A stretch of DNA of 64,000 bases, taken from positions 74,501 to 138,500 of the forward strand of contig JADJFT010000007.1 of assembly GCA_016708465.1 (NCBI GenBank), read 5' to 3'. The notes beneath the pieces are model-generated. The model had not been told where the DNA came from, did not search any database, and saw nothing but the letters and a program-made list of their open reading frames with translations. The translations under genes were made by a program, and so were the position numbers. The stretch is from Rhodanobacteraceae bacterium. Its GTDB lineage: Bacteria > Pseudomonadota > Gammaproteobacteria > Xanthomonadales > Ahniellaceae. Of this stretch, positions 32,027 to 41,100 are shown piece by piece (positions within the stretch are counted from its first letter, which is position 1; each line of letters starts with the position of its first letter).

Positions 32027-33227
32027 TCAGCTTGGCTGGCCGCGACATTCTCCATGCGTGGGGAAAGTTCGTCTTCACAGGCATCGGCTTGGGACTCTTG
32101 ATTGGCGTCACCTTGGTCATGGCCGGGGTGTACCGAGGCATGGTGGCTGACGGCAAGGCGCTGCTCGACAACAGTGGCGCCGATCTTTGGGTGGTGCAGA
32201 AAGATACGCTCGGCCCTTACGCCGAGCCGTCCAGCGTCAACGATGGCGTCTATCGCGCCGTGCTGACCATGCCCGGTGTCGCCCACGCCGCGAATGTGAC
32301 CTACTTGACGATGCAGGTGCACAGCAGCGGTGGTGATGTGCGCGCCATGGTGGTTGGCATCGCGCCCGGTGGGCTAGGAGCCACGCCGGGATGGCCGCCC
32401 TATCTGGTTGCCGGGCGTCAGATCACGCGCGGTCATTACGAGGCGGTGGCCGACATCGCCAGCCGCTTCAAGCTGGGGATCGCCTCAACATTCGCCGTAA
32501 CCAGTACACCGTCGTCGGGCTGACGCGCCGCATGGTGTCGTCCAGCGGCGACCCGATGATTTTCATTCCCTTGCACGACGCGCAGGCCGCGCAATTCCTC
32601 AAGGACAACGACGCCATTTTGCAAAGCCGCCGCCGCAGCGAAGCCAACCCGGCATTCGATCGACCGGGCGTGCCCGGTCTGCTGGATGCAGTGATCGCAT
32701 CGCAGAGCACCAATAGCTTCGTCAATTCTGTATTGGTCACGCTGAAACCCGGGCAGGGCCCCGATGAGGTCGCCGAATCGATCCGGCGCTGGAGGCGTCT
32801 GACGGTCTACACCCGTGCCGAGATGGAAGAGATTCTGGTTGCCAAGCTGATTGCTACTTCCGCCAAGCAGATCGGCATGTTCCTGGTGATTCTGGCGGCG
32901 GTCAGCGCAGCCATCGTCGCCTTCATCATCTATTCGCTGACGATGGACAAAATCCGCGAAATCGCGGTGTTGAAGCTGATCGGAACTCGCAACCGCACCA
33001 TCGCCGCGATGATCCTGCAGCAGGCGCTTGCGCTGGGTGTGATCGGCTTCGTCGTCGGCAAGATCACCGCGACGTTCGCTGCGCCACTGTTTCCCAAGTA
33101 TGTGCTGCTGATCCCGTCCGACTCGATCAGCGGCTTATTCGCCGTGCTCGCGATCTGCGTTCTGGCCAGCATCGTTGCCATTCGCATGGCGCTCAAAGTC
33201 GATCCGGCCGAAGCCATTGGAGGTTGA
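32023..33227 (+). pseudogene. MacB/FtsX-like ABC permease with a frameshift
   Basis: The permease of the export system is split in two frames. The first (from 32023, overlapping the adaptor stop) holds the first helix (FVFTGIGLGLLIGVTLVMAGV) and part of the periplasmic domain up to FKLG. At 32475-32478 (GGGG) one base is missing: the next frame continues with DRLNIRRNQYTVVGLTRR and includes the three C-terminal helices (FLVILAAVSAAIVAFIIYSL, IREIAVLKLIGTRNRTI, and the last near 33150). With one base added the protein would be about 401 residues and complete. A sequencing error is as likely as true inactivation. Confidence 0.85.
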
Positions 33228-33228
33228 G

Positions 33229-33942
33229 ATGAGCGGCGGCACCGGCATTCGCATTGAAGGTTTGAAAAAACGCTATGGCTCGGGCGACACCGCAGTCGAT
33301 GCCCTGAAAGGCGTGGACATGGAGGTGGCCGCGGGCGAAGTGGTGGGCTTGATCGGCCCTTCCGGCTCCGGCAAAAGCACGCTGCTCAAGTGCCTGGGTG
33401 CAGTGATCGATCCGACGGCCGGACGCATGACGTTGGGCGATGAGGTGATTTACGACGGTGCCTGGAAGGTGCGCGACCTGCGTGCCTTGCGCCGCGACAA
33501 GATTGGATTCGTGTTCCAAGCGCCGTACCTGATCCCGTTTCTGAATGTCACCGACAACGTCGCGCTGCTGCCGATGCTCGCTGGCGTAGCGAATGGCGAG
33601 GCCCGCAAGCGTGCGCTGGATCTGCTCACCGCGCTGGATGTGCAACACCGTGCTGGCGCGATGCCGTCGCAGCTTTCCGGCGGCGAGCAGCAACGGGTCG
33701 CCATTGCGCGTGGATTGGTCAACCGCCCACCGGTGATTCTGGCCGACGAGCCGACCGCGCCCCTCGATTCCGAGCGCGCAATGGCGGTCATCCGGATCCT
33801 CAACGAGATGGCGCGAAAGTACGAGACCGCGATCATCGTCGTCACCCATGACGAAAAAATCATTCCCACCTTCAAGCGCATTTATCACATCCGCGACGGC
33901 GTCACCCATGAAGAAGCGGGTGAGGGGCGAGGCTTTGAATGA
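33229..33942 (+). CDS. ABC transporter ATP-binding protein (MacB/LolD-like)
   Basis: A 237-residue ATPase: Walker A GPSGSGKST, signature LSGGEQQRVAIARG, Walker B VILADEPTAPLDS, and H-loop VVTHDEK. This subgroup pairs with FtsX-type permeases, as here. GGAGG stands five bases before the ATG at 33229; the open frame starting at 33175 overlaps the permease and is not needed. It powers the TetR-controlled exporter; substrate unknown. Confidence 0.92.
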   Translation: MSGGTGIRIEGLKKRYGSGDTAVDALKGVDMEVAAGEVVGLIGPSGSGKSTLLKCLGAVIDPTAGRMTLGDEVIYDGAWKVRDLRALRRDKIGFVFQAPYLIPFLNVTDNVALLPMLAGVANGEARKRALDLLTALDVQHRAGAMPSQLSGGEQQRVAIARGLVNRPPVILADEPTAPLDSERAMAVIRILNEMARKYETAIIVVTHDEKIIPTFKRIYHIRDGVTHEEAGEGRGFE

Positions 33943-34006
33943 TCGCGGTCGCGACGACGTCAGGTAAGCCATTTTGGTGTTTTTGTATGACTCGGGAGAA
34001 GTCGTC

Positions 34007-34399
34007 ATGACGGCACGCAAACCGCGAAGTATCGGAATCTGGGCAATTTCCATGATCGCCGTTGTTTTCGGGCTGCTCACTCTCAAGGAGGGCGGGACCA
34101 TCCTGTTCGGAAGCGACTCTGCGCGTGCAGCCGCCGGGAACTACGTGCCATTCGTGCTCTGGTTCAACTTCGTGGCTGGATTCGCCTATGTCATCGCCGG
34201 TGCCGGGCTTTGGCTGCAAAAGCGCTGGGCGACGCGGTTGGCCATTGCAATCGCGGTGGCAACGGCATCGGTGTTTGTGGCATTCGGCATTCACATCGTT
34301 GCCAACGGCGCCTATGAAATGCGTACGCTGATCGCGATGACACTGCGGACCCTGGTGTGGGTGGCGATCGCCGCGACTGCCGTGCGGGGCGCCCGCTAG
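34007..34399 (+). CDS. Small four-helix inner-membrane protein
   Basis: A 130-residue protein with four hydrophobic segments: IWAISMIAVVFGLLTLKEG, VLWFNFVAGFAYVIAGAGLWL, LAIAIAVATASVFVAFGIHIV and MTLRTLVWVAIAATAV. No motif places it in a named family, though the plan is DoxX-like. GGGAGA precedes the ATG at 34007. It follows the ABC operon by about 60 bases on the same strand and may be co-transcribed. Confidence 0.72.
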   Translation: MTARKPRSIGIWAISMIAVVFGLLTLKEGGTILFGSDSARAAAGNYVPFVLWFNFVAGFAYVIAGAGLWLQKRWATRLAIAIAVATASVFVAFGIHIVANGAYEMRTLIAMTLRTLVWVAIAATAVRGAR

Positions 34400-34511
34400 C
34401 GAGGGCCGGCGAACGGATCAACATAAACGCTGGTGTTGACGCGGCCCTTTTGCCTTGGGTTGCGCCCGTCTACACTCGGGCCATCACCCGACGAATGACA
34501 GGGAGCGCCTG

Positions 34512-35552
34512 ATGGCGGTCGATGCGGCAGTACTCGCGAAGCTCTATCCGCTCGATAAGCTCGGTAGCGAGTGCATCGAGCAACTCGCCAAGGAAGTGGA
34601 ACAGATCGAGGTCGGCAAGGGCAGCGTGTTGTTTCGCGCTGGCGACACCGACGAACACACGATCTATGTCGCAGCGGGCGTTGTGCGCGGCGATTATCCG
34701 GATGGCAAGAATAAAAGCACCGATGGCAATTCCCTTCAGGGTCGTTATCCCTTGGGCGACCTTCAGCCGAGGCGTTTCACGGCAACCGTCGAATCGCTGA
34801 CGGCGACTCTGCTCAAGCTGGATCGACGCTACGCCGAGAAGGTGATGGTGTTCGATCAGCTCACCAAGGGGTCTGGGTTCCAGCACTACGCGCAAGACCC
34901 TGGCGGCAATCGTTGGGTATTCCGCCTGCTGCACAATCGCGCACTGCACAAGATGCCGACTGGTGCGGTCGAGCGCCTGTTCCAGCGCCTCGTAGAGGTG
35001 ATCGCGGTGAAGGACCAGATCATCGTTCGCGAAGGCGACGAAGCCGACTACTTCTACGTCATCAAGGAAGGTTCGGCGCAGGTATCGAAGCAGATCGACG
35101 GCCATGAGTCGGTGGTCGCCTACTTGGTACGCGGCGACACCTTCGGCGAGGACGCGTTGCTGACCCGGTCGGTGCGCAATGCCACGGTGTCGATGAAGAC
35201 AGACGGCAAACTGATGCGGCTATCGACCAAGGACTTTGCTGAAATTCTGACGCCGCCAGTGGTCGACTGGGTGAATCCGGCGAAGGCTTCCGAACTGAGT
35301 CAGGCCGGCGCGCAAATACTGGATGTGCGCACCCGCGAAGAATTCGATGAAGCTGCAATCAAAGGTGCGCTGAATATTCCACTGCTGAGTCTGCGTGACC
35401 GTATCGACGAGCTTGACCGCACACGCAGCATCATCGTTTATTGCAACACCGGCGAACGCAGCGCCGCCGCGACCTTCATTCTCGGCAAGGTCGGCTTCAC
35501 CGCATTTGCACTCCAAGGCGGTCTCGCGGCGATGATGAAAATGCGGACTTAG
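34512..35552 (+). CDS. Protein with two cyclic-nucleotide-binding domains and a C-terminal rhodanese
   Basis: A 346-residue cytoplasmic protein. Residues about 15-110 form a weak first cNMP-type domain (EVGKGSVLFRAGDTDEHTIYV), about 155-250 a clearer second (IIVREGDEADYFYVIKEGSA, VRGDTFGEDALLTRSVRNATV), and about 265-345 a rhodanese with an intact active-site loop (VYCNTGERSAA) and LDVRTREEFDEAAIKGALNIP. No DNA-binding domain is present, so it is not a Crp-like regulator. It may couple a cyclic nucleotide signal to sulfur transfer. GGGAG precedes the ATG. Its stop overlaps the rpiA stop tail to tail. Confidence 0.82.
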   Translation: MAVDAAVLAKLYPLDKLGSECIEQLAKEVEQIEVGKGSVLFRAGDTDEHTIYVAAGVVRGDYPDGKNKSTDGNSLQGRYPLGDLQPRRFTATVESLTATLLKLDRRYAEKVMVFDQLTKGSGFQHYAQDPGGNRWVFRLLHNRALHKMPTGAVERLFQRLVEVIAVKDQIIVREGDEADYFYVIKEGSAQVSKQIDGHESVVAYLVRGDTFGEDALLTRSVRNATVSMKTDGKLMRLSTKDFAEILTPPVVDWVNPAKASELSQAGAQILDVRTREEFDEAAIKGALNIPLLSLRDRIDELDRTRSIIVYCNTGERSAAATFILGKVGFTAFALQGGLAAMMKMRT

Positions 35553-36349
35553 CGCGACCCGTGCCGACAAAGCATCGCGACCCGTGCCGACAAAGCATCG
35601 CGACCCGTGCCGACAAGCATCGCGACCCGTGCCGACAAAGCATCGCGACCCGTGCCGACAAAGCATCGCGACCCATGGGTCGCTCCTACCGTCGGGTTGC
35701 CGCCGACGATCACGATATCCGCGGCGCGTTTCGCGAACAGGCCGTTGGCGATGACACCAGTGATCTGGTTGAGGTCGTTTTCCAGCTGCACCGGGTCGAT
35801 GATCGTCAGGTTATAGACGTCGAGGATGATGCCGCCGTTATCGGTGACAACACCATCACGCCACACCGGCTGTCCTCCGAGTTTCACGATCTGGCGCGCA
35901 ACATAGCTGCGTGCCATCGGGATCACTTCTACCGGGAGCGGGAATTTGCCGAGTAGATTGACTTGCTTGGTGGCATCGATCAGGCAGACGAACTTCTTCG
36001 ACGCCGCGGCGATGATTTTTTCGCGCGTCAACGCGGCACCACCGCCTTTGATCAAGCGATTGTGCGGGTCGCACTCGTCGGCGCCGTCGATGTAGAGCGC
36101 GAGATCGCCGGTGTGATTCAGGTCCAGCACCGGAATGCCGAGCGCCTTCAGTTTCGCGGTGCTTTGCTCGCTGCTCGATACCGCGCCTTCAATGCGCGAC
36201 TGGATGCGGCCCAGCGCCTCGATGAAATAGGCCACCGTCGAGCCGGTGCCGACGCCGATGATCATGCCGTCCTCGACATGGTCAATGGCCGCCTCCGCAG
36301 ACCGGCGTTTCTCGCCTTCTTTGTCGGTGTTCAGCGTGTCGTTGCTCAT
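35549..36349 (-). CDS. rpiA: Ribose-5-phosphate isomerase A with a repeat-encoded C-terminal tail
   Basis: RpiA interconverts ribose 5-phosphate and ribulose 5-phosphate in the pentose phosphate pathway. Active-site motifs are IIGVGTGSTVAYFIEAL, SSSEQSTAKL, YIDGADECD and LIKGGGAALTREKII. The conserved part ends at ADIVIVGGNPTV, after which the frame enters the minisatellite and adds about 42 residues (repeats of FVGTGRDALSARVAM) before a stop at 35549. Normal RpiA is about 215-225 residues, so the tail is foreign and probably tolerated. The ATG at 36349 has GGAGTG upstream; the ORF opens further at 36379 without support. Confidence 0.9.
   Translation of the reverse strand: MSNDTLNTDKEGEKRRSAEAAIDHVEDGMIIGVGTGSTVAYFIEALGRIQSRIEGAVSSSEQSTAKLKALGIPVLDLNHTGDLALYIDGADECDPHNRLIKGGGAALTREKIIAAASKKFVCLIDATKQVNLLGKFPLPVEVIPMARSYVARQIVKLGGQPVWRDGVVTDNGGIILDVYNLTIIDPVQLENDLNQITGVIANGLFAKRAADIVIVGGNPTVGATHGSRCFVGTGRDALSARVAMLVGTGRDALSARVAMLCRHGSR
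35554..35683. repeat. 23-bp minisatellite, five units plus a palindromic end
   Basis: Units beginning GCGACCCGTGCCGACAAAG run 35554-35576, 35577-35599, 35600-35621 (one A missing), 35622-35644 and 35645-35667. The array ends in the palindrome GCGACCC AT GGGTCGC (35668-35683). It lies between the stop of the cNMP-rhodanese gene and the conserved part of rpiA. Confidence 0.9.
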
Positions 36350-36351
36350 GG

Positions 36352-36810
36352 TCACTCCATCGATAGAATGTTGTTCCACTGCGTTACCGTGACCGGCAAT
36401 ACCGACAGGCGGTTGCCACGGCGCGTCAACACGAAATCACCCAGCCCATCCATCGATTTCAATTCACCGAGCGTGATGGTGCGCTTGAGCTTGCATTTGT
36501 AGGCGACGTCAACGCAGAGCCAGCGCGGCTTGTCGCGCGGACTGGCGGAATCGAAATAGTCGCTTTCCGGGTCGAACTGGGTCGGATCGGGATACGCCAG
36601 CTTGGCGACCGTGCACAGACCGACGATGCCCGGTAACTCACAGTTCGAATGGTAGAAGAAGATCTCGTCGCCGAGTTGCATGCCATCGCGCATATAGTTG
36701 CGCGCCTGATAGTTGCGTACGCCGCTCCACGCCTCGCGTTTCACTTTGGCAAGACGATCGATCGAGAACTCGTCGGGTTCGGACTTGATCAGCCAATGCT
36801 TCATGCCCAT
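36352..36810 (-). CDS. EVE domain-containing protein
   Basis: A 152-residue single-domain EVE (PUA-superfamily) protein, a group that binds modified bases in nucleic acids. MKHWLIKSEPDEFSID and REAWSGVRNYQARNYMR with GDEIFFYHSN are the standard motifs. The start may be the ATG at 36810 or that at 36804 (MKHW). It follows the ygfA stop with no gap, so the two are co-transcribed. Confidence 0.88.
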   Translation of the reverse strand: MGMKHWLIKSEPDEFSIDRLAKVKREAWSGVRNYQARNYMRDGMQLGDEIFFYHSNCELPGIVGLCTVAKLAYPDPTQFDPESDYFDSASPRDKPRWLCVDVAYKCKLKRTITLGELKSMDGLGDFVLTRRGNRLSVLPVTVTQWNNILSME

Positions 36811-37413
36811 TCACTGTATCGCCGGATTGCAGTCGATCAATTCGCGTTCGGTGACGATGAAGTCGAGGCGCACATCATGCGCTTCGACCGGCAGCATCGA
36901 TACTTCCTGAAAGCTGTAGCCGATGCCGACCAGCAGGGTATGCGCAGGTCGTGGCAGGTCGTGCAGGAAGGCGAAGCTGCGGTCGTACCAGCCGCCGCCA
37001 CTGCCGAGACGATGGCCGCGGCGGTCGAACGCAAGCAGGGGCACGAGCACGACATCGAGCCCGTGCGGGTCGATCACGGTCGCGGCGTTCTGATCGGGTT
37101 CGGGAATGCCGAAGCGGTTCGCGGCCAAGTCCTGTCCAGGCAGCCACGGCGCAAATCGCAGATGCTGATCGCTGGCGAGCACCGGCAGGAATGCGATTTG
37201 GCCACGTCGAACCAGTGCTGGCAGTGCATGGCTCAACGGCAGTTCACCGCGCACTGCCCAATACACGGCGATGCGCAGGTCGGTCAGGAACTCCGGCAAA
37301 GTCTCGAGTTGTTCGCCGACGCCGCGCGCCGCTGCGATGCGCTCAGCTGGGCCAAGCGCCATGCGTTGCGCGCGCATGCTGCTTCGCAGTTCGTCGCGTT
37401 CACCGTGGCTCAT
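36811..37413 (-). CDS. ygfA: 5-formyltetrahydrofolate cyclo-ligase
   Basis: A 200-residue enzyme converting 5-formyl-THF to 5,10-methenyl-THF with ATP. The ATP/Mg motif GHRLGSGGGWYDR is intact, as are IAVYWAVRGELP and LVGIGYSFQ. It lies directly behind the 6S RNA gene, the order conserved across gammaproteobacteria, where ygfA is processed from the 6S transcript. Confidence 0.92.
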   Translation of the reverse strand: MSHGERDELRSSMRAQRMALGPAERIAAARGVGEQLETLPEFLTDLRIAVYWAVRGELPLSHALPALVRRGQIAFLPVLASDQHLRFAPWLPGQDLAANRFGIPEPDQNAATVIDPHGLDVVLVPLLAFDRRGHRLGSGGGWYDRSFAFLHDLPRPAHTLLVGIGYSFQEVSMLPVEAHDVRLDFIVTERELIDCNPAIQ

Positions 37414-37442
37414 GCGGGCTGTCCGTGCTCACGGCGGAAGGA

Positions 37443-37636
37443 AAAGGTGCACCGCAATGCCGATACCGCACACGGACAAACCCTTGATCCCTAGGATCAG
37501 GTGGGAAGGCGCGTCGGTCATCGGGCTTTCCGCACGTAGCGGACATGCACACCGACCGAACTCTGCGATCCCGGGGTTTATATATGGGACAAGGCAATAA
37601 ATGCCCGTGCAACAGCACGGCAGTTACGGTGCACGG
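37443..37636 (-). ncRNA. ssrS: 6S RNA
   Basis: The RNA that binds sigma-70 RNA polymerase. On the minus strand the closing stem pairs GTGCACCGTAACTGCCG (from about 37634) with CGGCATTGCGGTGCAC (to about 37446). GGTCGGTGTGCATG and the CTGATCCTAGGGATCAAGGG hairpin match the conserved E. coli parts (GGTTGGTGAGCATG; CTTGAACCAAGGGTTCAAGGG). The position between zapA and ygfA is the canonical one. Ends are estimated from the stem; the 5' end overlaps the last codons of zapA. Confidence 0.85.
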
Positions 37637-37932
37637 GTATTGTGGAGGCTGCCCAGCGCCGCATCAAGTCGAATACGCAACGCGGCGAGCTCGGCGTCGA
37701 CCAGATGGTTGGACGAACCGGATTTCGAACGCAGTTGCAGAAGTTCGTGCGCCAAGTTCAACGCCGCCAGCACCGCGATACGTTCCGGCGTGGCGTTGCG
37801 CGCGGCATTGCGCAGGTCGCGCAGGCGGCTGTCGAGCAAACTGGCAGCGGCGCGTAGTCCTTCGCGTTCATCCGGCGGACAGGCCACCAGATATTCGCGG
37901 TCGAGGATCGAGACCGAAACCGGGTCACTCAC
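37624..37932 (-). CDS. zapA: Cell division protein ZapA
   Basis: A 102-residue FtsZ-binding protein that stabilises the Z ring. It has the ZapA start (PVSVSILDREYLVACPPDERE), LRAAASLLDSRLRDLRN and a C-terminal coiled coil (LAALRIRLDAAL). It starts at a GTG (37932) overlapping the stop of the preceding small gene (GTGA). Confidence 0.9.
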   Translation of the reverse strand: MSDPVSVSILDREYLVACPPDEREGLRAAASLLDSRLRDLRNAARNATPERIAVLAALNLAHELLQLRSKSGSSNHLVDAELAALRIRLDAALGSLHNTRAP

Positions 37933-38150
37933 GGGTTCTGCTCCAGCGATTTGAGTCGCGCAATCATCGCCTCGACGCGCGAACGGGCCTGTTCGTTCTT
38001 GGTCAGCAGGTTCGCGCGCTCGCTGACCATGGCTTCTTGATTCTGGCGCAGTCCGCGGTTTTCCTCGGTGAGGCGCTGGCACAGCGCGATCAGCTGATCA
38101 ACGCGGGCAGCGATCAACTTGAGTTCTTCGCGGGTCGGCGAGGGTTCCAT
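37929..38150 (-). CDS. TIGR02449 family coiled-coil protein (ZapB-like)
   Basis: A 73-residue, almost entirely helical protein (LKLIAARVDQLIALCQRL, ENRGLRQNQEAMVSERANLL, RSRVEAMIARLKSLE). Small proteins of this type sit before zapA in Pseudomonas and Xanthomonas relatives. By its form and place it likely acts in division with ZapA, like ZapB; that is inference. A four-base overlap couples it to zapA. Confidence 0.85.
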   Translation of the reverse strand: MEPSPTREELKLIAARVDQLIALCQRLTEENRGLRQNQEAMVSERANLLTKNEQARSRVEAMIARLKSLEQNP

Positions 38151-38182
38151 GGGGTGACGTTAAGGCAAACGTTGAAGCCGGG

Positions 38183-41100
38183 TCAATCGGAGCTTGTTGC
38201 GGCGAAGCGCGCGCGAATGCGGCATTCAGCCTCGGCGCGGCGATCAAGCAGGAATTGCAGGATGTGGTCGGCATCCAGCGGCGAGCTGATCAGGTTGCCC
38301 TGCACCTCATCACACTTCTGTTCGGCCAGGTAACGCAGTTGGTCGTCGGTCTCGACGCCTTCGGCGATGACATCGAGCCCGAGCGAATGCGCCATCATGA
38401 TCACGGTCGAGACGATGGCCTCGTCGTCCGGATCGGTTGTCAAGTCGCCGACGAACGTCTTGTCGATCTTGAGCGTGTCGATCGGAAGCTGTTTCAGGTA
38501 GGCCAGCGATGAATAGCCAGTGCCGAAGTCATCGATCGACAGGTGCACGCCGAGCGCCTTGATCTGGGTAAGGGTGGCGATCGATTGTTCGGGATTCGCC
38601 ATCAACATCGATTCCGTCAGTTCCAGTTCCAGCCGATGCGCGGGCACCCGTGCTTCAGCGAGGATCTCGCGCAGCCGCCGTGCCAGGTCGCCTCGGAACA
38701 ACTGCAGTGCCGAGACGTTGACCGCGAGGGTGTGCAGCGTCAGACCCGCCTCGGTCCAGCGTGCGATCTGGCGACAGGCTTCACGCAGCACCCAGTCGCC
38801 GATCGGGACGATCAGCCCGGTTTCCTCGGCGACCGGGATAAACGTGCTGGGTGGGATCGAGCCGAGCGTCGCATTGTTCCAGCGCAGTAGCGCCTCGGCC
38901 CCGGTGATGCGGTTTTCGCCCAGCGCCATCTTCGGCTGAAACACCAGCGACAGTTCCTTGCGCTCCATGGCGCGCTGCAACTGGCTCGCCAGATTCGCGC
39001 GCAGACGTACCAAGGTGTCCATCGCATCGTCGTAAATTTGATAGGTGTTCCGGCCGCGATCCTTGGCGTGGTACATCGCGGTGTCGGCATGCTTGAGCAG
39101 GTCGGTCGGCAACTGCCCGTGTTCGGGATACAGGCTGATGCCGATCGACGGCGTGATCACCACTTCCTGGCGGCCGTCGATCTCCAGCGGTGCGCCAAAT
39201 GCCGCCAGCATTTTCTGCGCGACCCGCTCGGCCTCGTCGGTATCGCGCAAGTCTTCGAGGATGACCGTAAATTCGTCGCCACCAAGGCGCGCGACGGTGT
39301 CGGATTCGCGCACGCTGGTGACGATGCGCGCCGCCGCCGACTTGAGCAGGCGATCACCGGCAGCATGGCCCATTGAATCGTTCACATGCTTGAAGCGGTC
39401 GAGGTCGAGGAACAACACGGCGACCCGAGTGCCGAGCCGGCGCGCACGGATCAGCGCATGCGCCAAGCGTTCGCTCAATAGCGTGCGGTTCGGCAGTCCG
39501 GTCAAGGTGTCGTAGTTTGCGAGGTAGCGCAGTTCTTGTTCGGCGCGCTTGCGGTCGGTGATGTCGGAGATCACCGCGACCCAGTGCGTGCGTTCGCCGC
39601 TTGCATCGCGCACTTCGTTGACTTCCAGCCAAGACAGGAATTGTTCGCCATCCTTGCGCCGCTGCCACAACTCGCCGCTCCAGTGGCCGCGCTGATTCAT
39701 GATCATGCGTAGTTCGTCGAAAAACGCGCGTGGATGCTGTTCACTGTCGAGGATACGGGCCTCGACGCCGATGACCTCGTGGTCGGCATAGCCGGTAATG
39801 CGCGAAAACGCCGCATTGACTGAAGCGAATCGATAGTCGAGGCCGGTCACGCAGACCGCTTCGCCCATGCTGCGGATCACTTCCTGCGCGATCCGGCGTT
39901 CGCGATCGCGATCACGCTCCTGGCTGACATCGCGGAAGGTGCCGGCAACGCGCAGCGCACGGCCCTGTGCATCGCGTTCGGTGGCGCGGCCACGGGCGAT
40001 GATCCAGGCGATGCGGCGGCTGGCGGTGTAGATCCGGTATTCGGCCTCGTAGTGGTCGCGTTCGCCAGAGACATGCGTTTCCAGTGCCGCCAAGACGCGT
40101 TCGCGGTCGTCCTTGTGCACCACGTGCTGGCGCCAGACATCGGCCGAAACCGTGGTTTCACGCTGGCCACCAAGGAATTCTTCCGGGCCGGACAGAAACA
40201 TGCGATCCGTGACGACATCCCAGTCCCAGAAGCCGTCACGACTGGCCCACAGCGCCAGCGACAGACGATCACTGTAGAGCTTGAGTTGATCGTGCTGCTC
40301 GCGCAGTGCAGCTAATGAATGCCGCCGCCACCAGACGTAGGCGAGGATGGCGAGTGCGATCAGTCCCGCAAACGCGATGCGTGCCCACAGCGTTTGCCAC
40401 CAAACGGGCGCGACACTGACGCGCGCGCTGAGTGGCAGGGTTCCGAAACGGCCATCGCGGTTGCTGCCGAGCACCTCAAGCTCATAGCTCCCTGGGCCAA
40501 GGTTGGTAAATGCGACTTCGCGTCGCGTGCCGAGATCGACCCATTGTTCGTCATAGCCGAGTAGTCGGTAGCGATAGCGGTTGCGTTCCGGCGTCGCGAA
40601 ATCCAATGCGGCGAAGCTCAGCATCAGTACGCGGTCTGCCGCGGCTAGTCGGACTTCGCGAAAATGTGCGGGGTCGTCGATGCGTCGTCGTTGCGAACCA
40701 ATTTGCACTGACGTAAACGCCAGTGGCGCTTCGTAGCGACTGATCTCGGTGGTGGACGGCTGCAGCCAGTTGATACCGCGGGTACCGCCGAAGGCCAGTC
40801 TGTCGTTGCCGATCCGCGCCTGTGCGCCGCCGTTAAACTCGGGGCCTTGCAGGCCGTCGCGCGTAGTGAAGTTGATGATCTCGCCACTGCGTGGGTCGAG
40901 CATGAACACGCCACGATTGTTGCTGGCCCAGATGCGGCCGTCACCGTCATCGAGCAATCCGTAGATGGTGTCGTTCGCGAGCCCGTCGGAGAGGCGGTAG
41001 GCGCGGAAGCGGGCGACGCCGTTCTCGTAGGACAAAAGCTGGTTCAATCCCCTATGCGTGCCAATCCAGATGCCGCCATCGCGGGTTTCGAGAATACTGC

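Noticed and set aside
35554..35683. Direct repeats considered as a CRISPR array
   Set aside because: The 23-bp units are joined without unique spacers, so this is a minisatellite; no cas genes are present.
37545..38333. Plus-strand frame of 262 residues over 6S RNA and zapA
   Set aside because: It crosses a structured RNA and two coupled genes on the other strand and shows no protein motif.
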